Origin: Brachycybe producta
Taxonomy: Eukaryota > Arthropoda > Diplopoda > Playtdesmida > Andrognathidae
Reading direction: 5' to 3'
Assembly (NCBI GenBank): GCA_036925085.1
Contig: JAUPFP010000109.1
Span: 124,001-188,000, forward strand
DNA: 64,000 nt
Shown: positions 41,401 through 54,399 of the stretch, piece by piece
Numbering within the stretch: the first letter of the stretch is position 1
Layout of the letters: the number at the start of each line of letters is the position of its first letter
The notes under the pieces: generated by a model
What the model saw: the letters and a program-made list of their open reading frames with translations, nothing else
Database searches by the model: none
Told to the model about the DNA's origin: nothing
Position numbers and translations under genes: made by a program

Positions 41401-42970
41401 TTGAAGTTGAAGTTGAAGTTGAAGTTAAAGTTGAAGTTATTGTTGAAGTTGAAGTTAAAGTAAAAGTTGAAGTTGAAGTTGAAGTTGAAGTTGAAGTTAA
41501 AGTTGAAGTTATTGTTGAAGTTGAAGTTGAAGTAAAAGTTGAAGTTGAAGTTAAAATTGAAGTTAAAGTTAATGTTGAAGTTGGAGTTGAAGTTGAAGTT
41601 AATGATAAATTGAAATTAACATTGAAGTTGAAGTTGAAGTTGAAGTTGAAGTTAAAGTTGAAGTTGAAGTTGAAGTTGAAGTTGAAGTTGAAGTTAAAGT
41701 TGAAGTCGAAGTCGATGTTGAAGTGGAAGTTGAACTTGAAGTTGAAGTTAAAATTGAAGTTAAAGTTAATGTTGAAGTTGAAGTTAAAGTAAAAGTTGAA
41801 GTTGAAGTTGAAGTTGAAATTGAAGTTGAAGCTGAAGTTGAAGTTAAAGTTGAAGTTGAATTTGCAGTTGAAGTTGAATTTGAAGTTGAATTTGAATTAG
41901 AAGTTAAATTTGAATTTGATGTTGATGTTGAAATTGAAGTTGAAGTTGAAGTTGAAGTTGAAGTTGAAGTTGAAGTTGAAGTTAAAGTTGAGGTTGAAGT
42001 TAAAGTGAAAATGAAGTTGAAGTTGAAGTTGAAGTCAAGTTGAAGTTGAAGTTGAATTTGAAGTAGAAGTTGAAGTTGAAGTTGAAGTTGAAGTTGAAGT
42101 TGAAGTTGAAGTTGATGTTGAAGTTGAAGTTAAAGTTGAAGTTATTGTTGAAGTTGAAGTTAAAGTAAAAGTTGAAGTTAAAGTAAAAGTTGAAGTTGAA
42201 GTTGAAGTTGAAGTTGAAGTTGAAGTTGAAGTTGAAGTTGAAGTTAAAATTGAAGTTAAAGTTAATGTTGAAGTTGGAGTTGAAGTTGAAGTTAATGATA
42301 AATTGAAATTAACATTGAAGTTGAAGTTGAAGTTGAAGTTGAAGTTGAAGTTGAAGTTAAAGTTAAAGTCGAAGTCGATGTTGAAGTGGAAGTTGAACTT
42401 GAAGTTTAAGTTTAAGTTGAAGTTAAAGTTAATGTTGAAGTTGAAGTTGAAGTTGAAGTTGAAGTTGAAGTTCAAGTTCAAGTTCAAGTTGAAGTTCAAG
42501 TTGAAGTTGAAGTTGAAGTTGAAGTTGAAGTTGAAGTTGAAGTTGAAGTTGAAGTTGAAGTTGAAGTTGAAGTTGAAGTTAAAGTTGAAGTTGAAGTTGA
42601 AGTTGAAATTGAAGTTGAAGCTGAAGTTGAAGTTAAAGTTGAAGTTGAATTTGCAGTTGAAGTTGAATTTGAAGTTGAATTTGAATTAGAAGTTAAAGTT
42701 GAATTTGATGTTGATGTTGAAGTTGAAGTTGAAGTTGAAGTTGAAGTTGAAATTGAAGTTGAAGTTGAAGTTGAAGTTGAAGTTAAAGTTGAAGTTAAAG
42801 TTTTGGTGGAAGTTAATGTCGAAGTTGAAGTTGAATTTGAAGTAGAAGTTGAAGTTGAAGTTGAAGTTGAAGTAGAAGTTGAAGTTGAAGTTGAAGTTAA
42901 AGTTGAAGTTATTGTTGAAGTTGAAGTTAAAGTAAAAGTTGAAGTTGAAGTTGAAGTTGAAGTTGAAGTT
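32442..42970. repeat. Tandem higher-order repeat, unit 5287 bp, two near-identical copies
   Basis: Copy one is about 32442-37683 and copy two about 37735-42970. Landmarks spread over the unit (33030, 33427, 34013, 35208, 35532, 36436, 37016, 37516) all recur at exactly +5287, so no hexamer has been gained or lost over about 4.5 kb. Upstream of 33030 the offset is 5293, a one-hexamer difference. One substitution is visible: G at 35786 and A at 41073. After about 42970 the copies diverge. This is the freshest large duplication in the window. Confidence 0.88.
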
Positions 42971-45900
42971 AAGTTGAAGTTATTGTTGAAGTTGAAGTTG
43001 AAGTTAAAGTTGAAGTTATTGTTGAAGTTGAAGTTAAAGTAAAAGTTGAAGTTGAAGTTAAAATTGAAGTTAAAGTTAATGTTGAAGTTGGAGTTGAAGT
43101 TGAAGTTAATGATAAATTGAAATTAACATTGAAGTTGAAGTTGAAGTTGAAGTTGAAGTTGAAGTTGAAGTTGAAGTTGAAGTTGAAGTTGAAGTTGAAG
43201 TTAAAGTTGAAGTTATTGTTGAAGTTGAAGTTAAAGTAAAAGTTGAAGTTGAAGTTGAAGTTGAAGTTGAAGTTAAAGTTGAAGTTATTGTTGAAGTTGA
43301 AGTTGAAGTAAAAGTTGAAGTTGAAGTTAAAATTGAAGTTAAAGTTAATGTTGAAGTTGGAGTTGAAGTTGAAGTTAATGATAAATTGAAATTAACATTG
43401 AAGTTGAAGTTAAAGTTGAAGTTGAATTTGCAGTTGAAGTTGAATTTGAAGTTGAATTTGAAGTTGAAGTTGAAGTTAAAGTTAAAGTCGAAGTCGATGT
43501 TGAAGTGGAAGTTGAACTTGAAGTTGAAGTTTAAGTTGAAGTTAAAGTTAATGTTGAAGTTGAAGTTGAAGTTGAAGTTTAAGTTGAAGTTCAAGTTGAA
43601 GTTGAAGTTGAAGTTGAAGTTGAAGTTGAAGTTGAAGTTGAAGTTGAAGTTGAAGTTGAAGTTAAAGTTGAAGTTATTGTTGAAGTTGAAGTTAAAGTAA
43701 AAGTTGAAGTTGAAGTTGAAGTTGAAGTTGAAGTTAAAGTTGAAGTTATTGTTGAAGTTGAAGTTGAAGTAAAAGTTGAAGTTGAAGTTAAAATTGAAGT
43801 TAAAGTTAATGTTGAAGTTGGAGTTGAAGTTGAAGTTAATGATAAATTGAAATTAACATTGAAGTTGAAGTTGAAGTTGAAGTTGAAGTTAAAGTTGAAG
43901 TTGAAGTTGAAGTTGAAGTTGAAGTTGAAGTTAAAGTTGAAGTCGAAGTCGATGTTGAAGTGGAAGTTGAACTTGAAGTTGAAGTTAAAATTGAAGTTAA
44001 AGTTAATGTTGAAGTTGAAGTTAAAGTAAAAGTTGAAGTTGAAGTTGAAGTTGAAATTGAAGTTGAAGCTGAAGTTGAAGTTAAAGTTGAAGTTGAATTT
44101 GCAGTTGAAGTTGAATTTGAAGTTGAATTTGAATTAGAAGTTAAATTTGAATTTGATGTTGATGTTGAAATTGAAGTTGAAGTTGAAGTTGAAGTTGAAG
44201 TTGAAGTTAAAGTTGGGGTTGAAGTTAAAGTGAAAATGAAGTTGAAGTTGAAGTTGAAGTCAAGTTGAAATTGAAGTTGAAGTTAAAGTTGAAGTTGAAG
44301 TTAATGTTGAAGTTGAAGTTAAAGTTAAAGGTGAAGTTGAAGTTGAAGTTGAAGTTGAAGTTAAAGTTTTGGTGGAAGTTAATGTCGAGTTGAAGTTGAA
44401 TTTGAAGTAGAAGTTGAAGTTGAAGTTGAAGTTGAAGTTGAAGTTGAAGTTGAAGTTGAAGTTAAAATTGAAGTTAAATTTAATGTTGAAGTTGAAGTTA
44501 ATGATAAATTGAAATTAACATTGAAGTTGAAGTTGAAGTTGAAGTTGAAGTTGAAGTTAAAGTTGAAGTCGAAGTCGATGTTGAAGTGGAAGTTGAACTT
44601 GAAGTTGAAGTTAAAGTTGAAGTTAAAGTTAATGTTGAAGTTGAAGTTAAAGTAAAAGTTGAAGTTGAAGTTGAAGTTGAATTTGAAGTTGAATTTGAAG
44701 TTGATGTTGAAGTTGAAGTTGAAGTTGAAGTTAAAGTGAAAGTTAAGTTGAAGTTGAAGTTGAAGTCAAGTTGAAGTTGAAGTTGAAGTCGAAGTTGAAG
44801 TTGAAGTTGAAGTTGAAGTTGAAGTTGAAGTTGAAGTTGATTTTGAAGTTGAAGTTGAAGTTGAAGTTGAAGTTGAAGTTGAAGTTGAAGTTGAAGTTGA
44901 AGTTGAAGTTGAAGTTAAAGTTGAAGTTGAAGTTAAAGTGAAAATGAAGTTGAAGTTGAAGTTGAAGTTGAAGTTGAAGTTGAAGTTAAAGTTGAAGTTG
45001 AAGTTGAAGTTGAAGTTGAAGTTGAAGTTGAAGTCAAGTTGAAGTTGAAGTTGAAGTTGAAGTTGAAGTCAAAGTGGAAGTGGAAGTGGAAGTAGAAGTG
45101 GTAGTTGAAGTTGAAGTTGAAGTTAAAGTTGAAATTAAAGTTGACATTGAAGTTGAAGTTGAAGTTGAAGTTAAAGTGAAAGTTAAGTTGAAGTTGAAGT
45201 TGAAGTCAAGTTGAAGTTGAAGTTGAAGTCGAAGTTGAAGTTGAAGTTGAAGTTGAAGTTGAAGTTGAAGTTGAAGTTGATTTTGAAGTTGAAGTTGAAG
45301 TTGAAGTTGAAGTTGAAGTTGAAGTTGAAGTTGAAGTTGAAGTTGAAGTTGAAGTTGAAGTCAAGTTGAAGTTGAAGTTGAAGTCGAAGTTGAAGTTGAA
45401 GTTGAAATTGAAGTTGAATTTGAAGTTGACATTGAAGTTGAAGTTGAAGTTGAAGTTAAAGTGAAAGTTAAGTTGAAGTTGAAGTTGAAGTCAAGTTGAA
45501 GTTGAAGTTGAAGTCGAAGTTGAAGTTGAAGTTGAAGTTGAAGTTGAAGTTGAAGTTGAAGTTGATTTTGAAGTTGAAGTTGAAGTTGAAGTTGAAGTTG
45601 AAGTTGAAGTTGAAGTTGAAGTTGAAGTTGAAGTTGAAGTTAAAGTTGAAGTTGAAGTTAAAGTGAAAATGAAGTTGAAGTTGAAGTTGAAGTTGAAGTT
45701 AAAGTTAAAGTCGAAGTCGATGTTGAAGTGGAAGTTGAACTTGAAGTTGAAGTTTAAGTTGAAGTTAAAGTTAATGTTGAAGTTGAAGTTGAAGTTTAAG
45801 TTTAAGTTGAAGTTCAAGTTAAAGTTGAAGTTGAAGTTGAAGTTGAAGTTGAAGTTGAAGTTGAAGTTGAAGTTGAAGTTGAAGTTGAAGTTGAAGTTGA

Positions 45901-48900
45901 AGTTGAAGTTGAAGTTGAAGTTGAAGTTGAAGTTGAAGTTAAAGTTGAAGTTGAAGTTGAAGTTGAAATTGAAGTTGAAGTTGAAGTTGAAGTTAAAGTT
46001 GAAGTTGAATTTGCAGTTGAAGTTGAATTTGAAGTTGAATTTGAATTAGAAGTTAAAGTTGAATTTGATGTTGATGTTGAAGTTGAAGTTGAAGTTGAAG
46101 TTGAAGTTGAAATTGAAGTTGAAGTTGAAGTTGAAGTTGAAGTTAAAGTTAAAGTTTTGGTGGAAGTTAATGTCGAAGTTGAAGTTGAATTTGAAGTAGA
46201 AGTTGAAGTTGAAGTTGAAGTTGAAGTAGAAGTTGAAGTTGAAGTTGAAGTTAAAGTTGAAGTTATTGTTGAAGTTGAAGTTAAAGTAAAAGTTGAAGTT
46301 GAAGTTGAAGTTGAAGTTGAAGTTAAGTTGAAGTTATTGTTGAAGTTGAAGTTGAAGTTAAAGTTGAAGTTATTGTTGAAGTTGAAGTTAAAGTAAAAGT
46401 TGAAGTTGAAGTTAAAATTGAAGTTAAAGTTAATGTTGAAGTTGGAGTTGACGTTGAAGTTAATGATAAATTGAAATTAACATTGAAGTTGAAGTTGAAG
46501 TTGAAGTTGAAGTTGAAGTTGAAGTTGAAGTTGAAGTTGAAGTTGAAGTTAAAGTTGAAGTTATTGTTGAAGTTGAAGTTAAAGTAAAAGTTGAAGTTGA
46601 AGTTGAAGTTGAAGTTGAAGTTAAAGTTGAAGTTATTGTTGAAGTTGAAGTTGAAGTAAAAGTTGAAGTTGAAGTTAAAATTGAAGTTAAAGTTAATGTT
46701 GAAGTTGGAGTTGAAGTTGAAGTTAATGATAAATTGAAATTAACATTGAAGTTGAAGTTAAAGTTGAAGTTGAATTTGCAGTTGAATTTGCAGTTGAAGT
46801 TGAATTTGAAGTTGAATTTGAAGTTGAAGTTGAAGTTAAAGTTAAAGTCGAAGTCGATGTTGAAGTGGAAGTTGAACTTGAAGTTGAAGTTTAAGTTGAA
46901 GTTAAAGTTAATGTTGAAGTTGAAGTTGAAGTTGAAGTTTAAGTTGAAGTTCAAGTTGAAGTTGAAGTTGAAGTTGAAGTTGAAGTTGAAGTTGAAGTTG
47001 AAGTTGAAGTTGAAGTTGAAGTTAAAGTTGAAGTTATTGTTGAAGTTGAAGTTAAAGTAAAAGTTGAAGTTGAAGTTGAAGTTGAAGTTGAAGTTAAAGT
47101 TGAAGTTATTGTTGAAGTTGAAGTTGAAGTAAAAGTTGAAGTTGAAGTTAAAATTGAAGTTAAAGTTAATGTTGAAGTTGGAGTTGAAGTTGAAGTTAAT
47201 GATAAATTGAAATTAACATTGAAGTTGAAGTTGAAGTTGAAGTTGAAGTTAAAGTTGAAGTTGAAGTTGAAGTTGAAGTTGAAGTTGAAGTTAAAGTTGA
47301 AGTCGAAGTCGATGTTGAAGTGGAAGTTGAACTTGAAGTTGAAGTTAAAATTGAAGTTAAAGTTAATGTTGAAGTTGAAGTTAAAGTAAAAGTTGAAGTT
47401 GAAGTTGAAGTTGAAATTGAAGTTGAAGCTGAAGTTGAAGTTAAAGTTGAAGTTGAATTTGCAGTTGAAGTTGAATTTAAAGTTGAATTTGAATTAGAAG
47501 TTAAATTTGAATTTGATGTTGATGTTGAAATTGAAGTTGAAGTTGAAGTTGAAGTTGAAGTTGAAGTTGAAGTTAAAGTTGGGGTTGAAGTTAAAGTGAA
47601 AATGAAGTTGAAGTTGAAGTTGAAGTCAAGTTGAAATTGAAGTTGAAGTTAAAGTTGAAGTTGAAGTTAATGTTGAAGTTGAAGTTAAAGTTAAAGGTGA
47701 AGTTGAAGTTGAAGTTGAAGTTGAAGTTAAAGTTTTGGTGGAAGTTAATGTCGAGTTGAAGTTGAATTTGAAGTAGAAGTTGAAGTTGAAGTTGAAGTTG
47801 AAGTTGAAGTTGAAGTTGAAGTTGAAGTTAAAATTGAAGTTAAATTTAATGTTGAAGTTGAAGTTAATGATAAATTGAAATTAACATTGAAGTTGAAGTT
47901 GAAGTTGAAGTTGAAGTTGAAGTTAAAGTTGAAGTCGAAGTCGATGTTGAAGTGGAAGTTGAACTTGAAGTTGAAGTTAAAGTTGAAGTTAAAGTTAATG
48001 TTGAAGTTGAAGTTAAAGTAAAAGTTGAAGTTGAAGTTGAAGTTGAATTTGAAGTTGAATTTGAAGTTGATGTTGAAGTTGAAGTTGAAGTTGAAGTTAA
48101 AGTGAAAGTTAAGTTGAAGTTGAAGTTGAAGTCAAGTTGAAGTTGAAGTTGAAGTCGAAGTTGAAGTTGAAGTTGAAGTTGAAGTTGAAGTTGAAGTTGA
48201 AGTTGATTTTGAAGTTGAAGTTGAAGTTGAAGTTGAAGTTGAAGTTGAAGTTGAAGTTGAAGTTGAAGTTGAAGTTGAAGTTAAAGTTGAAGTTGAAGTT
48301 AAAGTGAAAATGAAGTTGAAGTTGAAGTTGAAGTTGAAGTTGAAGTTGAAGTTAAAGTTGAAGTTGAAGTTGAAGTTGAAGTTGAAGTTGAAGTTGAAGT
48401 CAAGTTGAAGTTGAAGTTGAAGTTGAAGTTGAAGTCAAAGTGGAAGTGGAAGTGGAAGTAGAAGTGGTAGTTGAAGTTGAAGTTGAAGTTAAAGTTGAAA
48501 TTAAAGTTGACATTGAAGTTGAAGTTGAAGTTGAAGTTAAAGTGAAAGTTAAGTTGAAGTTGAAGTTGAAGTCAAGTTGAAGTTGAAGTTGAAGTCGAAG
48601 TTGAAGTTGAAGTTGAAGTTGAAGTTGAAGTTGAAGTTGAAGTTGATTTTGAAGTTGAAGTTGAAGTTGAAGTTGAAGTTGAAGTTGAAGTTGAAGTTGA
48701 AGTTGAAGTTGAAGTCAAGTTGAAGTTGAAGTTGAAGTCGAAGTTGAAGTTGAAGTTGAAATTGAAGTTGAATTTGAAGTTGACATTGAAGTTGAAGTTG
48801 AAGTTGAAGTTAAAGTGAAAGTTAAGTTGAAGTTGAAGTTGAAGTCAAGTTGAAGTTGAAGTTGAAGTCGAAGTTGAAGTTGAAGTTGAAGTTGAAGTTG

Positions 48901-49409
48901 AAGTTGAAGTTGAAGTTGAAGTTGATTTTGAAGTTGAAGTTGAAGTTTAAGTTGAAGTTGAAGTTGAAGTTGAAGTTGAAGTTGAAGTTGAAGTTGAAGT
49001 TAAAGTTGAAGTTGAAGTTAAAGTGAAAATGAAGTTGAAGTTGAAGTTGAAGTTGAAGTTAAAGTTAAAGTCGAAGTCGATGTTGAAGTGGAAGTTGAAC
49101 TTGAAGTTGAAGTTTAAGTTGAAGTTAAAGTTAATGTTGAAGTTGAAGTTGAAGTTTAAGTTTAAGTTGAAGTTCAAGTTAAAGTTGAAGTTGAAGTTGA
49201 AGTTGAAGTTTAAGTTGAAGTTGAAGTTGAAGTTGAAGTTGAAGTTGAAGTTGAAGTTGAAGTTGAAGTTGAAGTTGAAGTTGAAGTTGAAGTTGAAGTT
49301 AAAGTTGAAGTTGAAGTTGAAGTTGAAATTGAAGTTGAAGTTGAAGTTGAAGTTAAAGTTGAAGTTGAATTTGCAGTTGAAGTTGAATTTGAAGTTGAAT
49401 TTGAATTAG
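42690..49409. repeat. Tandem higher-order repeat, unit about 3360 bp, two copies
   Basis: The pattern in 42690-46049 recurs in 46050-49409. Offsets are 3354 bp (42803 and 46157; 43106 and 46460), 3348 bp (43386 and 46734), 3360 bp (43847 and 47207; 45663 and 49023) and 3366 bp (44586 and 47952), again in six-base steps. Visible differences include a doubled GAATTTGCAGTT near 46780 and a GAATTTAAAG variant near 47470. The left edge coincides with a landmark that also sits inside the 5287-bp repeat (37402 and 42689), so one breakpoint region has been reused. Confidence 0.8.
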
Positions 49410-49599
49410 AAGTTAAAGTTGAATTTGATGTTGATGTTGAAGTTGAAGTTGAAGTTGAAGTTGAAGTTGAAGTTGAAGTTGAAGTTGAAGTTGAAGTTAA
49501 AATTGAAGTTAAATTTAATGTTGAAGTTGAAGTTAATGATAAATTGAAATTAACATTGAAGTTGAAGTTGAAGTTGAAGTTGAAGTTGAAGTTGAAGTT

Positions 49600-50640
49600 G
49601 AAGTTGAAGTCAAGTTGAAGTTGAAGTTGAAGTTGAAGTTGAAGTCAAAGTGGAAGTGGAAGTGGAAGTAGAAGTGGTAGTTGAAGTTGAAGTTGAAGTT
49701 AAAGTTGAAATTAAAGTTAAGGTTAAAGTGGAATTTGAATTTGAAGTTGAAGTTGAATTTGAAGTTGTAGTTGAATTTGAAGTTGAAGTTTTAGTTAAAG
49801 TTGAAGTTAATGTTGAAGTTAATGTTGAAGTTGAAATTGAAGTTAAAATTAAAGTTAAAGGTGAAGTTGATGTTGAAGTTGAAGTTGAAGATAAAGTTGA
49901 AGTTATTGTTGAAGTTGAAGTTAAAGTAAAAGTTGAAGTTGAAGTTGAAGTTTAAGTTGAAGTTGAAGTCGAAGTTGATGTTGAAGTGGAAGTTGAACTT
50001 GAAGTTGAAGTTGAAGTTAAAGTTGAAGTTAAAGTTAAAGGTAAAGTTGAAATTGAAGTTGAATTTGAAGTTGAAGTTGAAGTTGAAATTGAAGATGGAG
50101 TTGAAGTTGAAGTTAAAGTTAAAGTTGAAGTTGAAGTTAATGTTGAAGTTGGAGTTGAAGTTGAATTTAATGATAAATTGAAATTAACATTGAAGTTGAA
50201 GTTGAAGTTGAAGTTGAAGTTGAAGTTGAAGTTGAAGTCGAAGTTGATGTTGAAGTGGAAGTTGAACTTGAAGTTGAAGTTAAAGTTGAAGTTAAAGTTA
50301 ATATTGAAGTTGAAGTTAAAGTAAAAGTTGAAGTTGAAGTTGAAGTTGAATTTGAAGTTGAAGTTGAAGTTGAAGTTGAAGTTGAAGTTAAAGTGAAAGT
50401 TAAGTTGAAGTTGAAGTTAAAGTCAAGTTGAAGTCAAGTTGAAGTTGAAGTTGAAGTTGAAGTTGAATTTGATTTTGAAGTTGAAGTTGAAGTTGAACTT
50501 GAAGTTGAAGTTGAAGTTAAAGTTGAAGTTAAAGTTAAAGGTAAAGTTGAAATTGAAGTTGAATTTGAAGTTGAAGTTGAAGTTGAAATTGAAGATGGAG
50601 TTGAAGTTGAAGTTAAAGTTAAAGTTGAAGTTGAAGTTAA
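49600..50640. repeat. Dispersed satellite segment repeated 10,671 bp away
   Basis: This segment, rich in GGAAGTG, AAAGGTGAAG, AAAGGTAAAG and GAAGATGGAG variants, recurs at about 60270-61310. Landmarks 49650, 49933, 49986 and 50439 match 60321, 60604, 60657 and 61110 at exactly +10671. The two are separated by unrelated modules, so this is either a long higher-order period or a surviving trace of an older, larger duplication. Confidence 0.75.
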
Positions 50641-51021
50641 TGAAGTTGGAGTTGAAGTTGAAGTTAATGATAAATTGAAATTAACATTGAAGTTGAAGTT
50701 GAAGTTGAAGTCGAAGTGGAAGTTGAAGTGGAAGTAGAAATGGAAGTGGAAGTTGAAGTTGAAGTTAAAGTTGAAGTTAAAGTTGAAATTAAAGTTAATG
50801 TTGAAGTTGAAGTTAAAGTTAAAGTTAAAGGTGAAGTTGAAGTTGAAGTTGAAGTCGATGTTGAAGTGGAAGTTGAACTTGAAGTTGAAGTTTAAGTTGA
50901 AGTTAAAGTTAATGTTGAAGTTGAAGTTGAAGTTGAAGTTTAAGTTGAAGTTCAAGTTGAAGTTGAAGTTGAAGTTGAAGTTGAAGTTGAAGTTGAAGTT
51001 GAAGTTGAAGTTGAAGTTGAA

Positions 51022-52095
51022 GTTAAAGTTGAAGTTATTGTTGAAGTTGAAGTTAAAGTAAAAGTTGAAGTTGAAGTTGAAGTTGAAGTTGAAGTTAAAG
51101 TTGAAGTTATTGTTGAAGTTGAAGTTGAAGTAAAAGTTGAAGTTGAAGTTAAAATTGAAGTTAAAGTTAATGTTGAAGTTGGAGTTGAAGTTGAAGTTAA
51201 TGATAAATTGAAATTAACATTGAAGTTGAAGTTGAAGTTGAAGTTGAAGTTAAAGTTGAAGTTGAAGTTGAAGTTGAAGTTGAAGTTGAAGTTAAAGTTG
51301 AAGTCGAAGTCGATGTTGAAGTGGAAGTTGAACTTGAAGTTGAAGTTAAAATTGAAGTTAAAGTTAATGTTGAAGTTGAAGTTAAAGTAAAAGTTGAAGT
51401 TGAAGTTGAAGTTGAAATTGAAGTTGAAGCTGAAGTTGAAGTTAAAGTTGAAGTTGAATTTGCAGTTGAAGTTGAATTTGAAGTTGAATTTGAATTAGAA
51501 GTTAAATTTGAATTTGATGTTGATGTTGAAATTGAAGTTGAAGTTGAAGTTGAAGTTGAAGTTAAAGTTGAAGTTATTGTTGAAGTTGAAGTTAAAGTAA
51601 AAGTTGAAGTTGAAGTTGAAGTTGAAGTTGAAGTTAAAGTTGAAGTTATTGTTGAAGTTGAAGTTGAAGTAAAAGTTGAAGTTGAAGTTAAAATTGAAGT
51701 TAAAGTTAATGTTGAAGTTGGAGTTGAAGTTGAAGTTAATGATAAATTGAAATTAACATTGAAGTTGAAGTTGAAGTTGAAGTTGAAGTTAAAGTTGAAG
51801 TTGAAGTTGAAGTTGAAGTTGAAGTTGAAGTTAAAGTTGAAGTCGAAGTCGATGTTGAAGTGGAAGTTGAACTTGAAGTTGAAGTTAAAATTGAAGTTAA
51901 AGTTAATGTTGAAGTTGAAGTTAAAGTAAAAGTTGAAGTTGAAGTTGAAGTTGAAATTGAAGTTGAAGCTGAAGTTGAAGTTAAAGTTGAAGTTGAATTT
52001 GCAGTTGAAGTTGAATTTGAAGTTGAATTTGAATTAGAAGTTAAATTTGAATTTGATGTTGATGTTGAAATTGAAGTTGAAGTTGAAGTTGAAGT
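51022..52095. repeat. Tandem repeat, unit 539 bp, two copies
   Basis: Landmarks at 51022, 51208 and 51321 recur at 51561, 51747 and 51860 (offset 539). Each copy carries the AAAGTTGAAGTTATTG motif, one GTTAAT-N11-ATTAAC box, GAAGTCGAAGTCGATG and the GAATTTGCAGTTG run. 539 is not a multiple of six (6 x 90 minus 1), because each unit contains one phase-shifting box. Nothing here suggests coding function. Confidence 0.75.
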
Positions 52096-54399
52096 TGAAG
52101 TTGAAGTTGAAGTTAAAGTTGGGGTTGAAGTTAAAGTGAAAATGAAGTTGAAGTTGAAGTTGAAGTCAAGTTGAAATTGAAGTTGAAGTTAAAGTTGAAG
52201 TTGAAGTTAATGTTGAAGTTGAAGTTAAAGTTAAAGGTGAAGTTGAAGTTGAAGTTGAAGTTGAAGTTAAAGTTTTGGTGGAAGTTAATGTCGAGTTGAA
52301 GTTGAATTTGAAGTAGAAGTTGAAGTTGAAGTTGAAGTTGAAGTTGAAGTTGAAGTTGAAGTTGAAGTTAAAATTGAAGTTAAATTTAATGTTGAAGTTG
52401 AAGTTAATGATAAATTGAAATTAACATTGAAGTTGAAGTTGAAGTTGAAGTTGAAGTTAAAGTTGAAGTCGAAGTCGATGTTGAAGTGGAAGTTGAACTT
52501 GAAGTTGAAGTTAAAGTTGAAGTTAAAGTTAATGTTGAAGTTGAAGTTAAAGTAAAAGTTGAAGTTGAAGTTGAAGTTGAATTTGAAGTTGAATTTGAAG
52601 TTGACGTTGAAGTTGAAGTTGAAGTTGAAGTTAAAGTGAAAGTTAAGTTGAAGTTGAAGTTGAAGTCAAGTTGAAGTTGAAGTTGAAGTCGAAGTTGAAG
52701 TTGAAGTTGAAGTTGAAGTTGAAGTTGAAGTTGAAGTTGATTTTGAAGTTGAAGTTGAAGTTGAAGTTGAAGTTGAAGTTGAAGTTGAAGTTGAAGTTGA
52801 AGTTGAAGTTGAAGTTAAAGTTGAAGTTGAAGTTAAAGTGAAAATGAAGTTGAAGTTGAAGTTGAAGTTGAAGTTGAAGTTGAAGTTAAAGTTGAAGTTG
52901 AAGTTGAAGTTGAAGTTGAAGTTGAAGTTGAAGTCAAGTTGAAGTTGAAGTTGAAGTTGAAGTTGAAGTCAAAGTGGAAGTGGAAGTGGAAGTAGAAGTG
53001 GTAGTTGAAGTTGAAGTTGAAGTTAAAGTTGAAATTAAAGTTGACATTGAAGTTGAAGTTGAAGTTGAAGTTAAAGTGAAAGTTAAGTTGAAGTTGAAGT
53101 TGAAGTCAAGTTGAAGTTGAAGTTGAAGTCGAAGTTGAAGTTGAAGTTGAAGTTGAAGTTGAAGTTGAAGTTGAAGTTGATTTTGAAGTTGAAGTTGAAG
53201 TTGAAGTTGAAGTTGAAGTTGAAGTTGAAGTTGAAGTTGAAGTCAAGTTGAAGTTGAAGTTGAAGTCGAAGTTGAAGTTGAAGTTGAAATTGAAGTTGAA
53301 TTTGAAGTTGACATTGAAGTTGAAGTTGAAGTTGAAGTTAAAGTGAAAGTTAAGTTGAAGTTGAAGTTGAAGTCAAGTTGAAGTTGAAGTTGAAGTCGAA
53401 GTTGAAGTTGAAGTTGAAGTTGAAGTTGAAGTTGAAGTTGAAGTTGATTTTGAAGTTGAAGTTGAAGTTGAAGTTGAAGTTGAAGTTGAAGTTGAAGTTG
53501 AAGTTGAAGTTGAAGTTGAAGTTAAAGTTGAAGTTGAAGTTAAAGTGAAAATGAAGTTGAAGTTGAAGTTGAAGTTGAAGTTAAAGTTAAAGTCGAAGTC
53601 GATGTTGAAGTGGAAGTTGAACTTGAAGTTGAAGTTTAAGTTGAAGTTAAAGTTAATGTTGAAGTTGAAGTTGAAGTTTAAGTTTAAGTTTAAGTTCAAG
53701 TTAAAGTTGAAGTTGAAGTTGAAGTTGAAGTTGAAGTTGAAGTTGAAGTTGAAGTTGAAGTTGAAGTTAAAGTTGAAGTTATTGTTGAAGTTGAAGTTAA
53801 AGTAAAAGTTGAAGTTGAAGTTGAAGTTGAAGTTGAAGTTAAAGTTGAAGTTATTGTTGAAGTTGAAGTTGAAGTAAAAGTTGAAGTTGAAGTTAAAATT
53901 GAAGTTAAAGTTAATGTTGAAGTTGGAGTTGAAGTTGAAGTTAATGATAAATTGAAATTAACATTGAAGTTGAAGTTGAAGTTGAAGTTGAAGTTAAAGT
54001 TGAAGTTGAAGTTGAAGTTGAAGTTGAAGTTGAAGTTAAAGTTGAAGTCGAAGTCGATGTTGAAGTGGAAGTTGAACTTGAAGTTGAAGTTAAAATTGAA
54101 GTTAAAGTTAATGTTGAAGTTGAAGTTAAAGTAAAAGTTGAAGTTGAAGTTGAAGTTGAAATTGAAGTTGAAGCTGAAGTTGAAGTTAAAGTTGAAGTTG
54201 AATTTGCAGTTGAAGTTGAATTTGAAGTTGAATTTGAATTAGAAGTTAAATTTGAATTTGATGTTGATGTTGAAATTGAAGTTGAAGTTGAAGTTGAAGT
54301 TGAAGTTGAAGTTGAAGTTAAAGTTGGGGTTGAAGTTAAAGTGAAAATGAAGTTGAAGTTGAAGTTGAAGTCAAGTTGAAATTGAAGTTGAAGTTAAAG

